64,000 nucleotides of DNA from Polyangiaceae bacterium. GTDB lineage: Bacteria > Myxococcota_A > Polyangia > Polyangiales > Polyangiaceae. Where the stretch lies: the NCBI GenBank assembly GCA_016719945.1, contig JADJYE010000001.1, positions 248,001 to 312,000 on the forward strand, in the 5' to 3' direction. The notes beneath the pieces were generated by a model. The model was not told where the DNA came from, searched no databases, and saw nothing but the letters and a program-made list of their open reading frames with translations. Shown here piece after piece: positions 17,654 to 26,615 of this stretch. Every line of letters begins with the position of its first letter. The stretch's first letter is position 1. The position numbers were made by a program, and so were the translations under genes.

Positions 17654-18946
17654 ATGTCGAAGCTCGTCCGCCTCGCGCGTACGCGCGCGCTCGTGTCGCG
17701 GGTGCTCGAAGACCCGGGCTTCCTTGGCGCGGTAGAGGCCCTACAGCCCGAGCAGCTGGCTGCCATCGTGCGGCACGTGGGGCTCGAGGACGCCGCCGAG
17801 ATCGTCGCGGCCGCGACGCCGGAGCAGCTCCTCCACGTGCTCGACGAGGACCTCTGGCGGCCAGGGCGGCCCGGCGCAGACGAGGACCTCGACGCCGAGC
17901 AGCTCGGGCTGTGGCTCGAGGTGCTGCTCGATGCCGGAGAAGAGCGCTGGGTCGACAAGCTGCTCGCGCTGCCCGAAGAGCTCGTCACCCTCGCGCTGCA
18001 CCGCCTCGTGCTCGTGCTCGACATGGACGCCCTTGGCGCAGATCTCGCTGACGAGGCCGAGGAGGAGGTCGATCTCGTCGAGAAGGCGCTCGACTCCGCG
18101 CTGTATGTGGAGATCGACGAGCTGCGTGTGGTCTCGCGCAATGACCGCGTGTTCGACGCGGTCACCGCGACGTTGCTCGCGTTGGACAAGGAGCACCACG
18201 CGTTCTTGCGACGGCTGCTCGAGCGCCTCGTGGCCGCGTCGAGCGCGTTCGTCGAGGAGCATGGCAGCCTGTACACGGCGCTGTCGGAGGCGGAGGTCAT
18301 CGAGTCGGACGGAGCGGCTGCGCGCGAGGACCGGCGGGCCTCGCGTGGGTACGTGTCTCCCGCCTCCGCGCGGGCGTTCTTGGGCCTGTGTCGCGGAGTC
18401 GACGTGGGCGCCGTGCTCGGTGAGCGAGCTCGCGATCCGGTGACCCGCGCGTACTTTCGCGAGCTCGACCGCGCGCCTCGCCCGGTCGCCGCGCCCGTCC
18501 GGTCGAAGCCCCTCGCCGAGCTGCTCGCCGCCGCGTCTGCGGGAGGCGCCGCACCGGCGAGACCGCGCCTCGGAGCCAAAGCGGCTCCCGCCGGGCGAGG
18601 CGCGGACGAGGTCCGCGAGGCGCTCGTGGCGCTCTCGATGTCTGCCCCGAAGCAGCACGCAGAGCGCCTCGAGGAGCTGGCTTTTCTCGTCAACGTGCTC
18701 GTCGCCGGGCACTCGGTGGAAGGGCGCCCGCCCACCCCCGCCGAGGCCGTGGAGCTCGCCCTCGCCGGGTGCGCCGCGGGGCTCTCGCGGGTCCAGGCCG
18801 TGCGCCGGGTCGAGCCTGCCGCGGTCCTCGCGGAGACGTCGGCAGAGCGCCTGTTTCGCCTGGGGTGGGAGCACGCCATCGGGGCGGAGGCGCGAGGCGG
18901 CGAGGCGAGGAAGAAGCTCTCGCGCGGTCGCCGCGACCCGACTTGA
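17654..18946 (+). CDS. DUF6178-type protein of unknown function
   Basis: A 430-aa, mostly helical, acidic protein. The opening 'RVLEDPGFLGAVEALQPEQLAAIVRHVGLEDAAEIVAAAT' followed by 'EDLWRPGRPGADEDLDAEQLGLWLEVLLDAGEE' matches what I recall of DUF6178, a family common in Deltaproteobacteria/Myxococcota. The sequence alone does not indicate a catalytic activity. There is no signal peptide or membrane segment. It starts 20 nt after the AraC-type gene, so the two may be one transcript. The reading frame is intact, with basic C-terminal residues (KKLSRGRRDPT). Confidence 0.65.
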   Translation: MSKLVRLARTRALVSRVLEDPGFLGAVEALQPEQLAAIVRHVGLEDAAEIVAAATPEQLLHVLDEDLWRPGRPGADEDLDAEQLGLWLEVLLDAGEERWVDKLLALPEELVTLALHRLVLVLDMDALGADLADEAEEEVDLVEKALDSALYVEIDELRVVSRNDRVFDAVTATLLALDKEHHAFLRRLLERLVAASSAFVEEHGSLYTALSEAEVIESDGAAAREDRRASRGYVSPASARAFLGLCRGVDVGAVLGERARDPVTRAYFRELDRAPRPVAAPVRSKPLAELLAAASAGGAAPARPRLGAKAAPAGRGADEVREALVALSMSAPKQHAERLEELAFLVNVLVAGHSVEGRPPTPAEAVELALAGCAAGLSRVQAVRRVEPAAVLAETSAERLFRLGWEHAIGAEARGGEARKKLSRGRRDPT

Positions 18947-18991
18947 GGGCTCGCCGTCGCGGGCGACGTCGGCGTCGTTCACCGCCAAACA

Positions 18992-19924
18992 TCAAGGCCT
19001 GGACCGCGGCGGCCATGGGAACAGCACCGGAGTGCCGGCCTTGTAGGCCTCGTACGCTGCGTCTCCGCCCCAACGCTCGTCGGCGCGCGCCTCGAGCATC
19101 GGCACCCCGCTCACCCTCGTCAGCAAGAAGGTCACGAACGCGGGAGAGAGCGCGGTCAGCCACAGCGCGCCCTGCCACGTCCCGAGCCCGCTGACGAAGA
19201 GGCCCGTCCACAGGACGATCTCGCCGAAGTAGTTCGGGTGCCGCGACCACGCCCAGAGCCCTGTCGTGATGAAGCGCCCGCGGTTCGAGGGCTCCGCTGC
19301 GAACGAGCTCTTCTGCGCGTCGGCCACGCTCTCGATCGCGAGCCCCACCGCCCACAGCGTCCAGCCGACGACGGCGAAGACATCCGGCGCGTCGGGCGCG
19401 GGGCGAGACAAGAGGACGATCGCCGACAGCGCCGTCAAGAAGACCCACAGCGCTTGCAGCGTCCAGGCGACGAAGAAGCGCGCCGGTCTCGTCTTCATCT
19501 CGTCGAACCGTCCGTCTTTGCCGACGCGGTGGACGCGACGGACCAAGAACCATCCGAGCCGGAGCGACCACGTGGCGACCATGCCGGCGACGACCGCGTG
19601 TGACCACGACAGCGTGCCTTCGACCGCGAGGGCGCCGACGCACACGCCGATCACCGAGAGGTAGGAGAGCGCCCCGATCAGATCGTAGAAGCGCTCGGTC
19701 CGGCGGATCGCCGCGGGCACGAAGGCGGCCCAGTTCAACAGCACGGCGATCGAGGCCGCGAAGAAGGGAACCGGCACGCCCCACAGCTCGCTCGCGCCGG
19801 GCGACGCCAGCGCCGCGACGGCCCCGAGGACGGCGAGCGTCACGAGCGCGACCGCCACGGCCCGACCGATCGAGGCGCCTACGGCGACTTGGCCATCCGC
19901 TGCCGATCGCGACATGCCGAGCAT
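18992..19924 (-). CDS. DUF1295-type membrane protein (steroid 5-alpha-reductase-like)
   Basis: A 310-aa protein with about seven hydrophobic segments. The C-terminal region 'FITTGLWAWSRHPNYFGEIVLWTGLFV' is the signature of the DUF1295/isoprenylcysteine methyltransferase-steroid reductase superfamily, in which H-P-N-Y/F-x-G-E residues bind the cofactor. In the 5-alpha-reductase branch these are NADPH-dependent reductases; the substrate here is unknown. ATG at 19924 or 19915. The gene is divergent from the CorC-type transporter gene. It has no frameshift and normal family length. Confidence 0.82.
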   Translation of the reverse strand: MLGMSRSAADGQVAVGASIGRAVAVALVTLAVLGAVAALASPGASELWGVPVPFFAASIAVLLNWAAFVPAAIRRTERFYDLIGALSYLSVIGVCVGALAVEGTLSWSHAVVAGMVATWSLRLGWFLVRRVHRVGKDGRFDEMKTRPARFFVAWTLQALWVFLTALSAIVLLSRPAPDAPDVFAVVGWTLWAVGLAIESVADAQKSSFAAEPSNRGRFITTGLWAWSRHPNYFGEIVLWTGLFVSGLGTWQGALWLTALSPAFVTFLLTRVSGVPMLEARADERWGGDAAYEAYKAGTPVLFPWPPRSRP

Positions 19925-20069
19925 TGGAGCACCGATGGCGGCCGGCTGGGGTCGCGCATTCCTCGCCGGCCGCGGTCCGGTCGCTCGAGGGTTACGGCAG
20001 CGCGTTCGTCAGGAATACGATCGGGGGCTCGATGCTTTCACGGGCCCGAGTCGCGGGCGGAGGTGCCCC

Positions 20070-21368
20070 ATTCTTCTCGAGCTTCTCATCATCCTCGTGC
20101 TCGTGCTCACGAACGGCCTGCTCGCTGGCTCGGAGATCGCGGTGGTGTCGATGCGCAAGACGCGCGTCGATGAGCTCGTCGCGGAGGGCCGCGGCGGGAG
20201 TCACGCCGTGGCCGGGCTCCGGTCGGACCCCGAGAGGTTCCTGGCGACCGTCCAGATCGGCATCACCGTCATCGGCGCGGCCGCCGGTGCGTTCGGCGGG
20301 TCGTCGATGGCCCGAGATCTCGCGCCCGTGCTGCAGCCGTTCGTCGGCGAGCACGCCGCGTCGGCCGCCTTTGCGATCGTCGTCGGCTCGATCTCGTACC
20401 TGTCGCTCGTGCTCGGCGAGCTGGTGCCCAAGTCGCTCGCCCTGCGTGCCGGGGAGCGCTACGCGCTGCTCGTCGCGCGGCCGCTGCTGGTGCTCGCCCG
20501 GCTCTCCCAGCCCCTCGTGTGGCTGCTCACCCAGAGCAGCAACGTCGTCCTGCGCGCGTTCGGGGACCGCACGACGTTCGTCGAGTCCCGCATCTCGCCG
20601 GGAGAGATCCAACAGCTCGTCGACGAGGCGACGGCGGCGGGGACCGTACATCGCGGCGTCGGCGAGATCGCCTCGCGCGCCATGGAGTTTGGCGAGGTCT
20701 CCGCGGCCCAGATCATGATCCCGCGGCACAAGATGGTGTCCGTGCCCCTCGACGTCTCGCGGGCTGAGCTCCGCCGCGTCATCCTCGAAGAAGGAAAATC
20801 ACGGATCGTCGTCCACGACGGCTCGCCCGACAACGTGGTCGGGTACGTGATGCTCCGGGACGCAGTGGCGATCATCGAAGAAGGATCGCTCCTCGTGCTC
20901 GAGGACGCCGTCCGCGAGCCGGTGGTCGCGCTGTCGAGCATGAGATGCGTCGATCTGCTGGCAGAGATGCGTCGCCGGCGAGTCCAGCTCGCCGTCGTCG
21001 TCGACGAGCTAGGAGTGATGCTCGGCATGGCGACGCTCGAGGACGTCCTCGAGGAGCTCGTCGGCGAGATCGAGGGCGAGCATGAGCAGCCGAGCGCGCC
21101 TCCCTTCAAGGAGCTGAGCGACGGCAGCGTCGAGGTCCGTGCAGACTCTTCGGTGCGAGACCTCAACCGGGAGCTGGGCCTTCAGCTCCCCCAAGGGGAA
21201 CGATTCACCACGGTCGCGGGGGTGGCCCTCGAAGCGGCGGGAAGGATACCCAGGGTCGGCGAGGTGATCGTGCTGGGCGACGGGACCCAGATCGAGGTTG
21301 TCGAAGCGAGCGTGAGGCGAGTCGTGCGCGTCAAGATTCGCCGACCCTCGCGACCGCCTCCTCCCTGA
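20070..21368 (+). CDS. CorC/HlyC-type hemolysin-family membrane protein (DUF21-CBS-CorC_HlyC)
   Basis: The domain order is classic. A DUF21 transmembrane domain starts 'LLELLIILVLVLTNGLLAGSEIAVVSMRKTRVDELV'. A CBS pair follows ('MIPRHKMVSVPLDVSRAEL...VVHDGSPDNVVGYVMLRD'), then a CorC_HlyC domain ('GERFTTVAGVALEAAGRIPRVGEVI'). These proteins are linked to Mg2+/Co2+ efflux or homeostasis at the inner membrane. The conserved start falls on an ATT codon at 20070, preceded by GGAGG at 20059-20063 with a 6-nt gap. That gives 432 aa, the usual family length. No ATG/GTG occurs near it in frame; the nearest upstream ATG/GTG candidates (19914, 19935) would add about 45-52 atypical residues. A rare AUU start or a small sequence error is possible. 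Confidence 0.85.
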   Translation: MLLELLIILVLVLTNGLLAGSEIAVVSMRKTRVDELVAEGRGGSHAVAGLRSDPERFLATVQIGITVIGAAAGAFGGSSMARDLAPVLQPFVGEHAASAAFAIVVGSISYLSLVLGELVPKSLALRAGERYALLVARPLLVLARLSQPLVWLLTQSSNVVLRAFGDRTTFVESRISPGEIQQLVDEATAAGTVHRGVGEIASRAMEFGEVSAAQIMIPRHKMVSVPLDVSRAELRRVILEEGKSRIVVHDGSPDNVVGYVMLRDAVAIIEEGSLLVLEDAVREPVVALSSMRCVDLLAEMRRRRVQLAVVVDELGVMLGMATLEDVLEELVGEIEGEHEQPSAPPFKELSDGSVEVRADSSVRDLNRELGLQLPQGERFTTVAGVALEAAGRIPRVGEVIVLGDGTQIEVVEASVRRVVRVKIRRPSRPPPP

Positions 21369-21473
21369 CGGCGCCGCCCGGGCGCGGAGGGCGGCGCTTG
21401 ACGTGACGTGACGCGGGCCCCGAGACCGCACGCGGCGCGAACCCTTTCTGCACGGGCTGGCTCCAACCCGCGT

Positions 21474-23231
21474 ATGCGCACACTCTGGGGCCGATCTGCG
21501 GCTTGGGCCATCGCTGTCACCCTCGCGAGCTGCTCCGACAGCGCCGACCCTCCCCAAGGGGGAGGCGGCGCGGCGGCTCACGATCCCGGGGGCGGTCACG
21601 GTGGGTCCGGTGGGCACGCCACGAGCGGCGGCGGGGGCAGCGGGGTCGAGCCGCTGTCGGGGTTGCCCCCCGCCGAGTCGGTGATCGGGGAGACGTTCCA
21701 GTCGAACCAGACCTGCGAGATGTGCCACGCGGCGGGCAGCGGGGTCCTTCGGGACGATCAGGGTCGCGACGTCTCGCCGACTCGGCTCTACGCGAGCTCG
21801 ATGATGTCGCTCTCGGCGCGCGACCCGTATTGGCTCGCGGCGATCTCGCGCGAGGTCGAGGTCAACCCGGCCGCGGAGACCTATGTCGAGGACGTTTGCA
21901 CGCGATGCCACGCTCCAGCAGGCGCGCGCGAGCTCGAGGCCCAGGGAGCCACGCTGACGCTCGACCACGTGCTCACCGGCACCTCCACCGAGTCGCACCT
22001 CGCGCGCGAGGGAGTGGCCTGCACCGTGTGCCACCAGATCTCTGCGGAAGGGCTCGGCGAGGTGGCGACCTTCGACGGGGCGTTCGAGGTCGGCGCCGAG
22101 CGACAGATCTTTGGGCCCCACGCGCAGCCGTTCGCGATGCCGATGATGCAGCACGTCCAGTACACGCCCGTCGAGGCGCCACACATGCTCGAGAGCAAGC
22201 TCTGCGCGAGCTGCCACACGGTCATCACGAGCGCGGTCGACGACAGCGGGCTGCCCACCGGGCCGGAGGTCAACGAGCAGGTGACGTTCCTCGAGTGGCG
22301 CAACTCTGCCTTCGCCGGCGCCGGGGGGATCACCTGTCAGGGTTGCCACCTGCCCACGACCGATCAGGACGGGGCGCCCATCACGACCAAGCTGTCGCTG
22401 ATGCCACAGAACGGGAACATCGCGCCCCGCGCGCCCATCGGGCGCCACCTGCTGTCCGGGGGCAACGCGTACATGCTCGAGCTCATGGCCGCCAACGCGT
22501 CGTGGGTGGGCCTGCCCTCCGCCGCCGCGATGCTCGAGGGCGCGGCCGTCGCGAGAGCCACCTTGGGGGACGCAGCGTCGCTGGTGGTGTCCGACGTGAC
22601 AGGCGCGGGTGGGGATCTCAGCTTCGACGTGACGGTGACGAACGGGACCGGGCACAAGCTCCCCACGGGATACCCAGGCCGACGCATGTGGCTCCACGTC
22701 GTGGTTCGCGACGGCGCCGGCGGAGTGCTGTTCGAGTCGGGCTCGACGGACGCGCGCGGCGCCCTCCTCGATGGCAGCGGCGAGCGGCTCGACCCCCCCG
22801 AGGTGGTGCTTCCGCACTTGGACGTCGTCACCTCCGAGGACGAGGTGCAGGTCTGGGAGTCGGTGCTCGCCGACGACTCAGGAGCGCCGACGCACGTCCT
22901 CTTGGACGCCTGGGGCTTCGCGAAGGACGACCGGCTCCTGCCCGCGGGGTGGTCACCGACGCACGCCGACGCGGGGCGCACCTCCGCCGTCGGCGTCGGC
23001 GACGATCCGTCCTTCTTGCCCGGCTCCGACCGGGTGACGTTCGTGCTCGCGGGGCTCGCGACGGCCGCGAGCGTCGAGGTCGAGCTGTTGTTCGAGAGCG
23101 TCCCTCCTGCAGCGCTCGACGCGTTCGCAGCAGGACCGGACACACCCGCCGGGCTCGCGTTCCTTCACATGGCCGAGGGGACGCCGCCGGCCCCCATCGT
23201 CATGGCGGCGTCGCAGGCTTCGGTTCCTTGA
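21474..23231 (+). CDS. Pentaheme cytochrome c-type lipoprotein
   Basis: 585 aa from ATG 21474 with a lipoprotein signal (TLASC) and a Gly/His-rich linker. Five c-type heme motifs are visible in the first 330 residues: CEMCH, CTRCH, CTVCH, CASCH and CQGCH. The distal His ligands are probably among the many nearby His. The C-terminal 250 residues form beta-rich exported domains ('GTGHKLPTGYPGRRMWLHVVV'), which resemble the C-terminal region of multiheme cytochrome/nitrite-reductase-like proteins. A role in extracellular or periplasmic electron transfer is likely; partner and substrate are unknown. The gene is intact and converges on a DUF2169 gene (12 nt). Confidence 0.88.
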   Translation: MRTLWGRSAAWAIAVTLASCSDSADPPQGGGGAAAHDPGGGHGGSGGHATSGGGGSGVEPLSGLPPAESVIGETFQSNQTCEMCHAAGSGVLRDDQGRDVSPTRLYASSMMSLSARDPYWLAAISREVEVNPAAETYVEDVCTRCHAPAGARELEAQGATLTLDHVLTGTSTESHLAREGVACTVCHQISAEGLGEVATFDGAFEVGAERQIFGPHAQPFAMPMMQHVQYTPVEAPHMLESKLCASCHTVITSAVDDSGLPTGPEVNEQVTFLEWRNSAFAGAGGITCQGCHLPTTDQDGAPITTKLSLMPQNGNIAPRAPIGRHLLSGGNAYMLELMAANASWVGLPSAAAMLEGAAVARATLGDAASLVVSDVTGAGGDLSFDVTVTNGTGHKLPTGYPGRRMWLHVVVRDGAGGVLFESGSTDARGALLDGSGERLDPPEVVLPHLDVVTSEDEVQVWESVLADDSGAPTHVLLDAWGFAKDDRLLPAGWSPTHADAGRTSAVGVGDDPSFLPGSDRVTFVLAGLATAASVEVELLFESVPPAALDAFAAGPDTPAGLAFLHMAEGTPPAPIVMAASQASVP

Positions 23232-23243
23232 GCGACCCCTGGC

Positions 23244-25138
23244 TCACGCGGGGAGCTTCGCGCCCTCGAGGTTGGCGCTCGACCGATCGGTGCTCGTGAG
23301 TCGGGCGCCAGAGAGATCTGCGTGGCTGAGGTCGCTCTCGCGCAAGCTCACGCGGGTCAGGTCGGCGCCGATCAGCTTGGCGTTGCGCAGGCTGCCATAG
23401 TCGAGGAGCGCCTCCTCGAGCTGCGCGTTCGTGAGGTCGGCGCCGGTGAGGTCGGCTCCGGTGAGGTCCGCGCCGCGCAGCACCGCAGCGTGGAGGCGCG
23501 CCTTGCCGAGCTTGGCCCGGGCGAGCCGCGCCTTCACGAAGCTCGCCTGATCCGCGACGCATTGGGTCAGCTCGGCGTCGGCGAGGCTGGCGTTGTCGAA
23601 GCTCGCCTCGTCGAGCGAAGACCGCTCGAGCGTCGCGAAGTCGAGCGAGGCGTCTCGCAGATCGGCGCTCACCAGCACGGCCCGGTCGAGCCTGGCGCGG
23701 TTGGCCTTGGCCCGGCGCAGCCTCGCGCCGAGGAGCGCCACCCCGGTGGCGAGGCAATCGGAGAGGTCCGCGTCGTCGAGCACGGCGCTGTCGAAGTGCG
23801 CCTTGCCGAGGTTCGCGCGCGCGAGCGTGGCACGCACGAACGAGGCCCGCTGCGCCGACACCTTGGTGAGGTTGGCCTCCTCGAGGTCCGCGTCGTCGAG
23901 CCGAGCGGTCGACAGATCGGCGCCGATCAGGGACGCCCCCCACAGGTTGGCGCCTCGCAGGTTGGTCCCGTGCAGGTTGGCGCCGTCAGAGGTTGCAGCG
24001 CCCGAGCGAGCGCGCATGGACAGGTCGAGCTTGCTCAGATCGGCGCCCTCGAGGTCGAGATCGTCGAGCGGCTGCCCCGCGGCCATGCGCTCCATCAGCG
24101 CGCTCCTGGGGTCGTCGAAGCGTAGGCGCTGTGCCGGGGCGCTGGTCGCGACGCGCACAGCTCGAACCGGCGCGGCAGGGGGCGCAGCCGCGATGGGCGC
24201 GGGCGCGGCAGGCGCGGCGTGAACAAAAGGCTGGGTCTCGGGGGCGGCCTCGATGGGGAGGCGGGGCTCGAAGCGGCCGCTCAGCGCCACCTCGAAGGCG
24301 ATGACGCGCGCGCCAGGCGGCACGGGCACGACGGCTCGCCACACGACCTGACCGTGCCCGCTTCTGCGTCGATGAGCAGCATGTCGAGGAAGAACGCCGG
24401 CTGAAAGGGCGCGAAGTCGATCGTGGCCTTGGCGCTGACGGCCAGCGCCGGCAGCCACGTCCGCAGCTCTGGAAGGTCGGAGACGAGGTTGGTGAGGATG
24501 ATCTCCTCGCTGCCCTGGAACGGCCGACACTGCTGATCCCGGGGGGCCGCGTTGAAGAAGCGCGCATCGAGCCGATCGGGCAGCTCGAGGATCTGGTCGC
24601 GCACGCCGATCGGCGTGGAGAGCAGCTCGACGCGCGGCGACCAACTGGCCGCGATCGGCCCGAAGCCGATGGTGCGGGACGGATCGCGCGGATTGACGAG
24701 CACGGGGTGGGGCGTTCCGGCGGGGTTCTCGTAGGTGAGCAGCGCTTGCTCCCAGAGCAGGGGGATCTTCCCGCTGCGCGTGGCGGCGAGCAGCTTGTCG
24801 ACGACGGGCCTGTCGGTGCCGACGATCACGCGGGCGAAGGCCGGCTCGAGCTCGGAGGCCTCCCGCGCGTGAACGAAGCCCCGGACCAGCACGGCCCCGC
24901 CTCCGCTGAACGGAGCCGACTCATCGGCTCGCTCGAGCGCACCGCTGGGGCGGGGATCGTCGCACCAGGCCACCGCCTTCGGCGGCAAGAGCGTCGCGAG
25001 GTGCCCGTGTTGGAGCGCGAGCGTCGCCTTGAGGACGATCGTTGCGTACAGCGCGCCGCGGTGCCGTGACCAGGTCACGGTATGCGCGAGGCGCTCGTCG
25101 CACGAGCCATGGATCTCAGGCAGGCCCACCGGGATCAC
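23244..25138 (-). CDS. Second DUF2169-pentapeptide fusion (orphan T6SS adaptor), with a frameshift
   Basis: About 630 aa when restored. It starts at ATG 25138 (MIPVGLPEIHGSCDERLAHTVTW). Residues 1-310 are a DUF2169 domain ('DARFFNAAPRDQQCRPFQGSEEIILTNL'). A short Ala/Pro linker and about 270 residues of pentapeptide repeats follow, ending at 23244. Near 24345-24352 the frame changes: '...LLIDAEAGTV' continues as 'VVWRAVVPVPPGARVIAFE' in another frame, which one added base would join. No vgrG, DUF4150 or DUF3540 gene is adjacent, so it would have to serve the spike locus 10 kb away or another one. Its promoter shares the 109-nt divergent spacer with the AT-hook gene. Confidence 0.8.
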
Positions 25139-25185
25139 ATAACGCGAGCGTCGCCGTGGCGGTCAAGCCCGAGCGCCCGTGCTCC

Positions 25186-25214
25186 TTGACGAGCCGGCTT
25201 GGTGCGAGTTACTG
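25186..25214 (+). promoter_or_regulatory. Candidate sigma-70-type promoter for the AT-hook gene
   Basis: TTGACG (25186-25191) lies 17 nt before TTACTG (25209-25214), and the coding start is at 25248. The dyad CAGTT-N9-AACTG between the -10 box and the start (about 25220-25238) could be an operator. This is pattern matching only. Confidence 0.3.
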
Positions 25215-25247
25215 TTCATCAGTTCAGTCTGTCAACTGGAGGCTTCC

Positions 25248-25697
25248 GTGCCCGAATCCACGCTCCGATCCGTCCTCGACCCGTCCGTCGCCGATCTCCT
25301 CGCGCTGTTCGCCGGCCCGCTCGCGGGGGTCCGCTTCCCCGAGATCGATCACGAAACCCTCCGCGATCTCGCCGCGAGCGTGGAGCGAGGCCACGCCGAG
25401 GTGGAAGAGGCGAGGGCCCTGCTGACGGCCGCGGAGACGGCTCTCGAGCTGCGCGTGCAAGAGCTGCTGCTTCGCGCCCAGCGAGCGAGGGCGTACGCGC
25501 GCGTCTACGCCGAGGGCAAGACCGAGCTTCAAGCGCAGCTCGACGGCATCGCCTTGCCCAAGCCTGGTCCCCGACCGGCGCCGGGGCCCGTCACGTCGCC
25601 AGGTGCCGAGCCCCGGAAGCGGGGGCGCCCTCGAAAGGCTCGGGACGGCGCCCAGCTGTTCGGGGTCGACGTCGCGGAGGTGCCCGCCGCCGAGTGA
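25248..25697 (+). CDS. Coiled-coil protein with C-terminal AT-hook
   Basis: 149 aa from GTG 25248, chosen because GGAGG lies 5 nt upstream. Residues about 30-90 are a charged helical or coiled-coil region rich in Ala, Glu and Arg. The C-terminal tail is a Pro-rich linker followed by 'RKRGRPRKARD', an AT-hook minor-groove DNA-binding motif (core GRPRK). It may be a small nucleoid-associated or regulatory protein. Function is not known. It sits between the orphan DUF2169 gene and the DUF4258/MqsA-like pair. Confidence 0.6.
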   Translation: MPESTLRSVLDPSVADLLALFAGPLAGVRFPEIDHETLRDLAASVERGHAEVEEARALLTAAETALELRVQELLLRAQRARAYARVYAEGKTELQAQLDGIALPKPGPRPAPGPVTSPGAEPRKRGRPRKARDGAQLFGVDVAEVPAAE

Positions 25698-25848
25698 GCC
25701 GCGCGTTTGCGGACGCGCCATGGCGCCACGAGGCCACCGCGTCGCCCAGCTCGCGCGGGAGCTCGAAGCGAGGCGCCTCGATGGGGCAGGGGGGCGACCG
25801 CGTCGAGTTGTGCGTTGATCTTTCCTCAAGTGGTACTACGTTGCAGCG

Positions 25849-26133
25849 GTGGAGGGAGAGCCCTTCTCGCCGACCGACGCGAAGGCGCGGATCCTCGTGA
25901 TCCTGGCATCGGGAAGCGTGAGCTTCTCCGACCACGCGCTCGACGAGCTGGAGAAAGACAAGATGACGACCATCGATGCGGTGAACGTACTTCGCGGCGG
26001 CATCGTCGAGCCCGGCGAGCTCGAGCGCGGGACGTATCGATACCGCGTGAGGACCCCAAGAATGTACGTCGTCGTGGCCTTCCGCTCCGAGAGCGAGCTT
26101 CGCGTCGTGACTGGTTGGAGGCTGACCCGATGA
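25849..26133 (+). CDS. DUF4258-type putative toxin of a toxin-antitoxin-like pair
   Basis: 94 aa from GTG 25849. The segments 'VSFSDHALDELEKDKMTTIDAVNVLRGGIVE' and 'YRYRVRTPRMYVVVAFRSESELRVVTGWR' match DUF4258, a small alpha/beta fold distantly like RelE/MqsR ribonucleases, with a conserved early His and late Arg. Its stop overlaps the start of the zinc-finger/HTH partner (ATGA), the arrangement expected for an mqsRA-like pair. Toxicity is inference from gene context and family resemblance. Confidence 0.7.
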   Translation: MEGEPFSPTDAKARILVILASGSVSFSDHALDELEKDKMTTIDAVNVLRGGIVEPGELERGTYRYRVRTPRMYVVVAFRSESELRVVTGWRLTR

Positions 26134-26615
26134 AGTGTCCCGAATGTGGTGAGACGATGAAGAGCCGGCGCGAGGGGGCCTACCGTTACAAGGGTGCGGG
26201 CCTGCCGAACGTCGTGCTTTCCGGCGTAGAAGTGCGGGAATGCCCGTCGTGTAGCGAGCGCGAGGTCGTCATCCCTCGGATCGAAGAGCTGCACCGGGTG
26301 ATCGCCAGCGCGATCATCACGAAGCGCCCGCGGCTCACGGCCGACGAAGTCCGCTTTCTGAGGAAGGTGCTCGGCCTCTCGGGCGTCGACTTCGCCGCGA
26401 GGGTCGGCGTTGACCCCGCGACGGTCTCACGCTGGGAGAACGGGCACGACGCGATCGGCCCGCAAGCGGATCGTCTGCTTCGCCTCATGGTCGCGGTGAC
26501 GCCGCCGAAAACCGACTACGCGCTCGAGGACCTGGCCGAGATCGAGGACGTCGCGAAGCCGGTTCGGCTGCGCGTCGAAGCTCAGTCCCGGGGCTGGCTC
26601 GCGGCGGTGGCGTGA
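26130..26615 (+). CDS. MqsA/YgiT-like antitoxin: zinc ribbon plus HTH
   Basis: A 161-aa protein. The N-terminal zinc ribbon has two CxxC pairs ('CPECGETM' at 3-6 and 'CPSCSER' at about 38-41), as in MqsA/YgiT. The C-terminal part (about residues 70-125) is an XRE-type helix-turn-helix ('LGLSGVDFAARVGVDPATVSRWENG'). In mqsRA systems this protein neutralises the toxin and autorepresses the operon. It overlaps the DUF4258 gene by 4 nt. It ends 459 nt before the SNF2 helicase operon and could be a flanking defence-island component. Confidence 0.75.
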   Translation: MKCPECGETMKSRREGAYRYKGAGLPNVVLSGVEVRECPSCSEREVVIPRIEELHRVIASAIITKRPRLTADEVRFLRKVLGLSGVDFAARVGVDPATVSRWENGHDAIGPQADRLLRLMVAVTPPKTDYALEDLAEIEDVAKPVRLRVEAQSRGWLAAVA

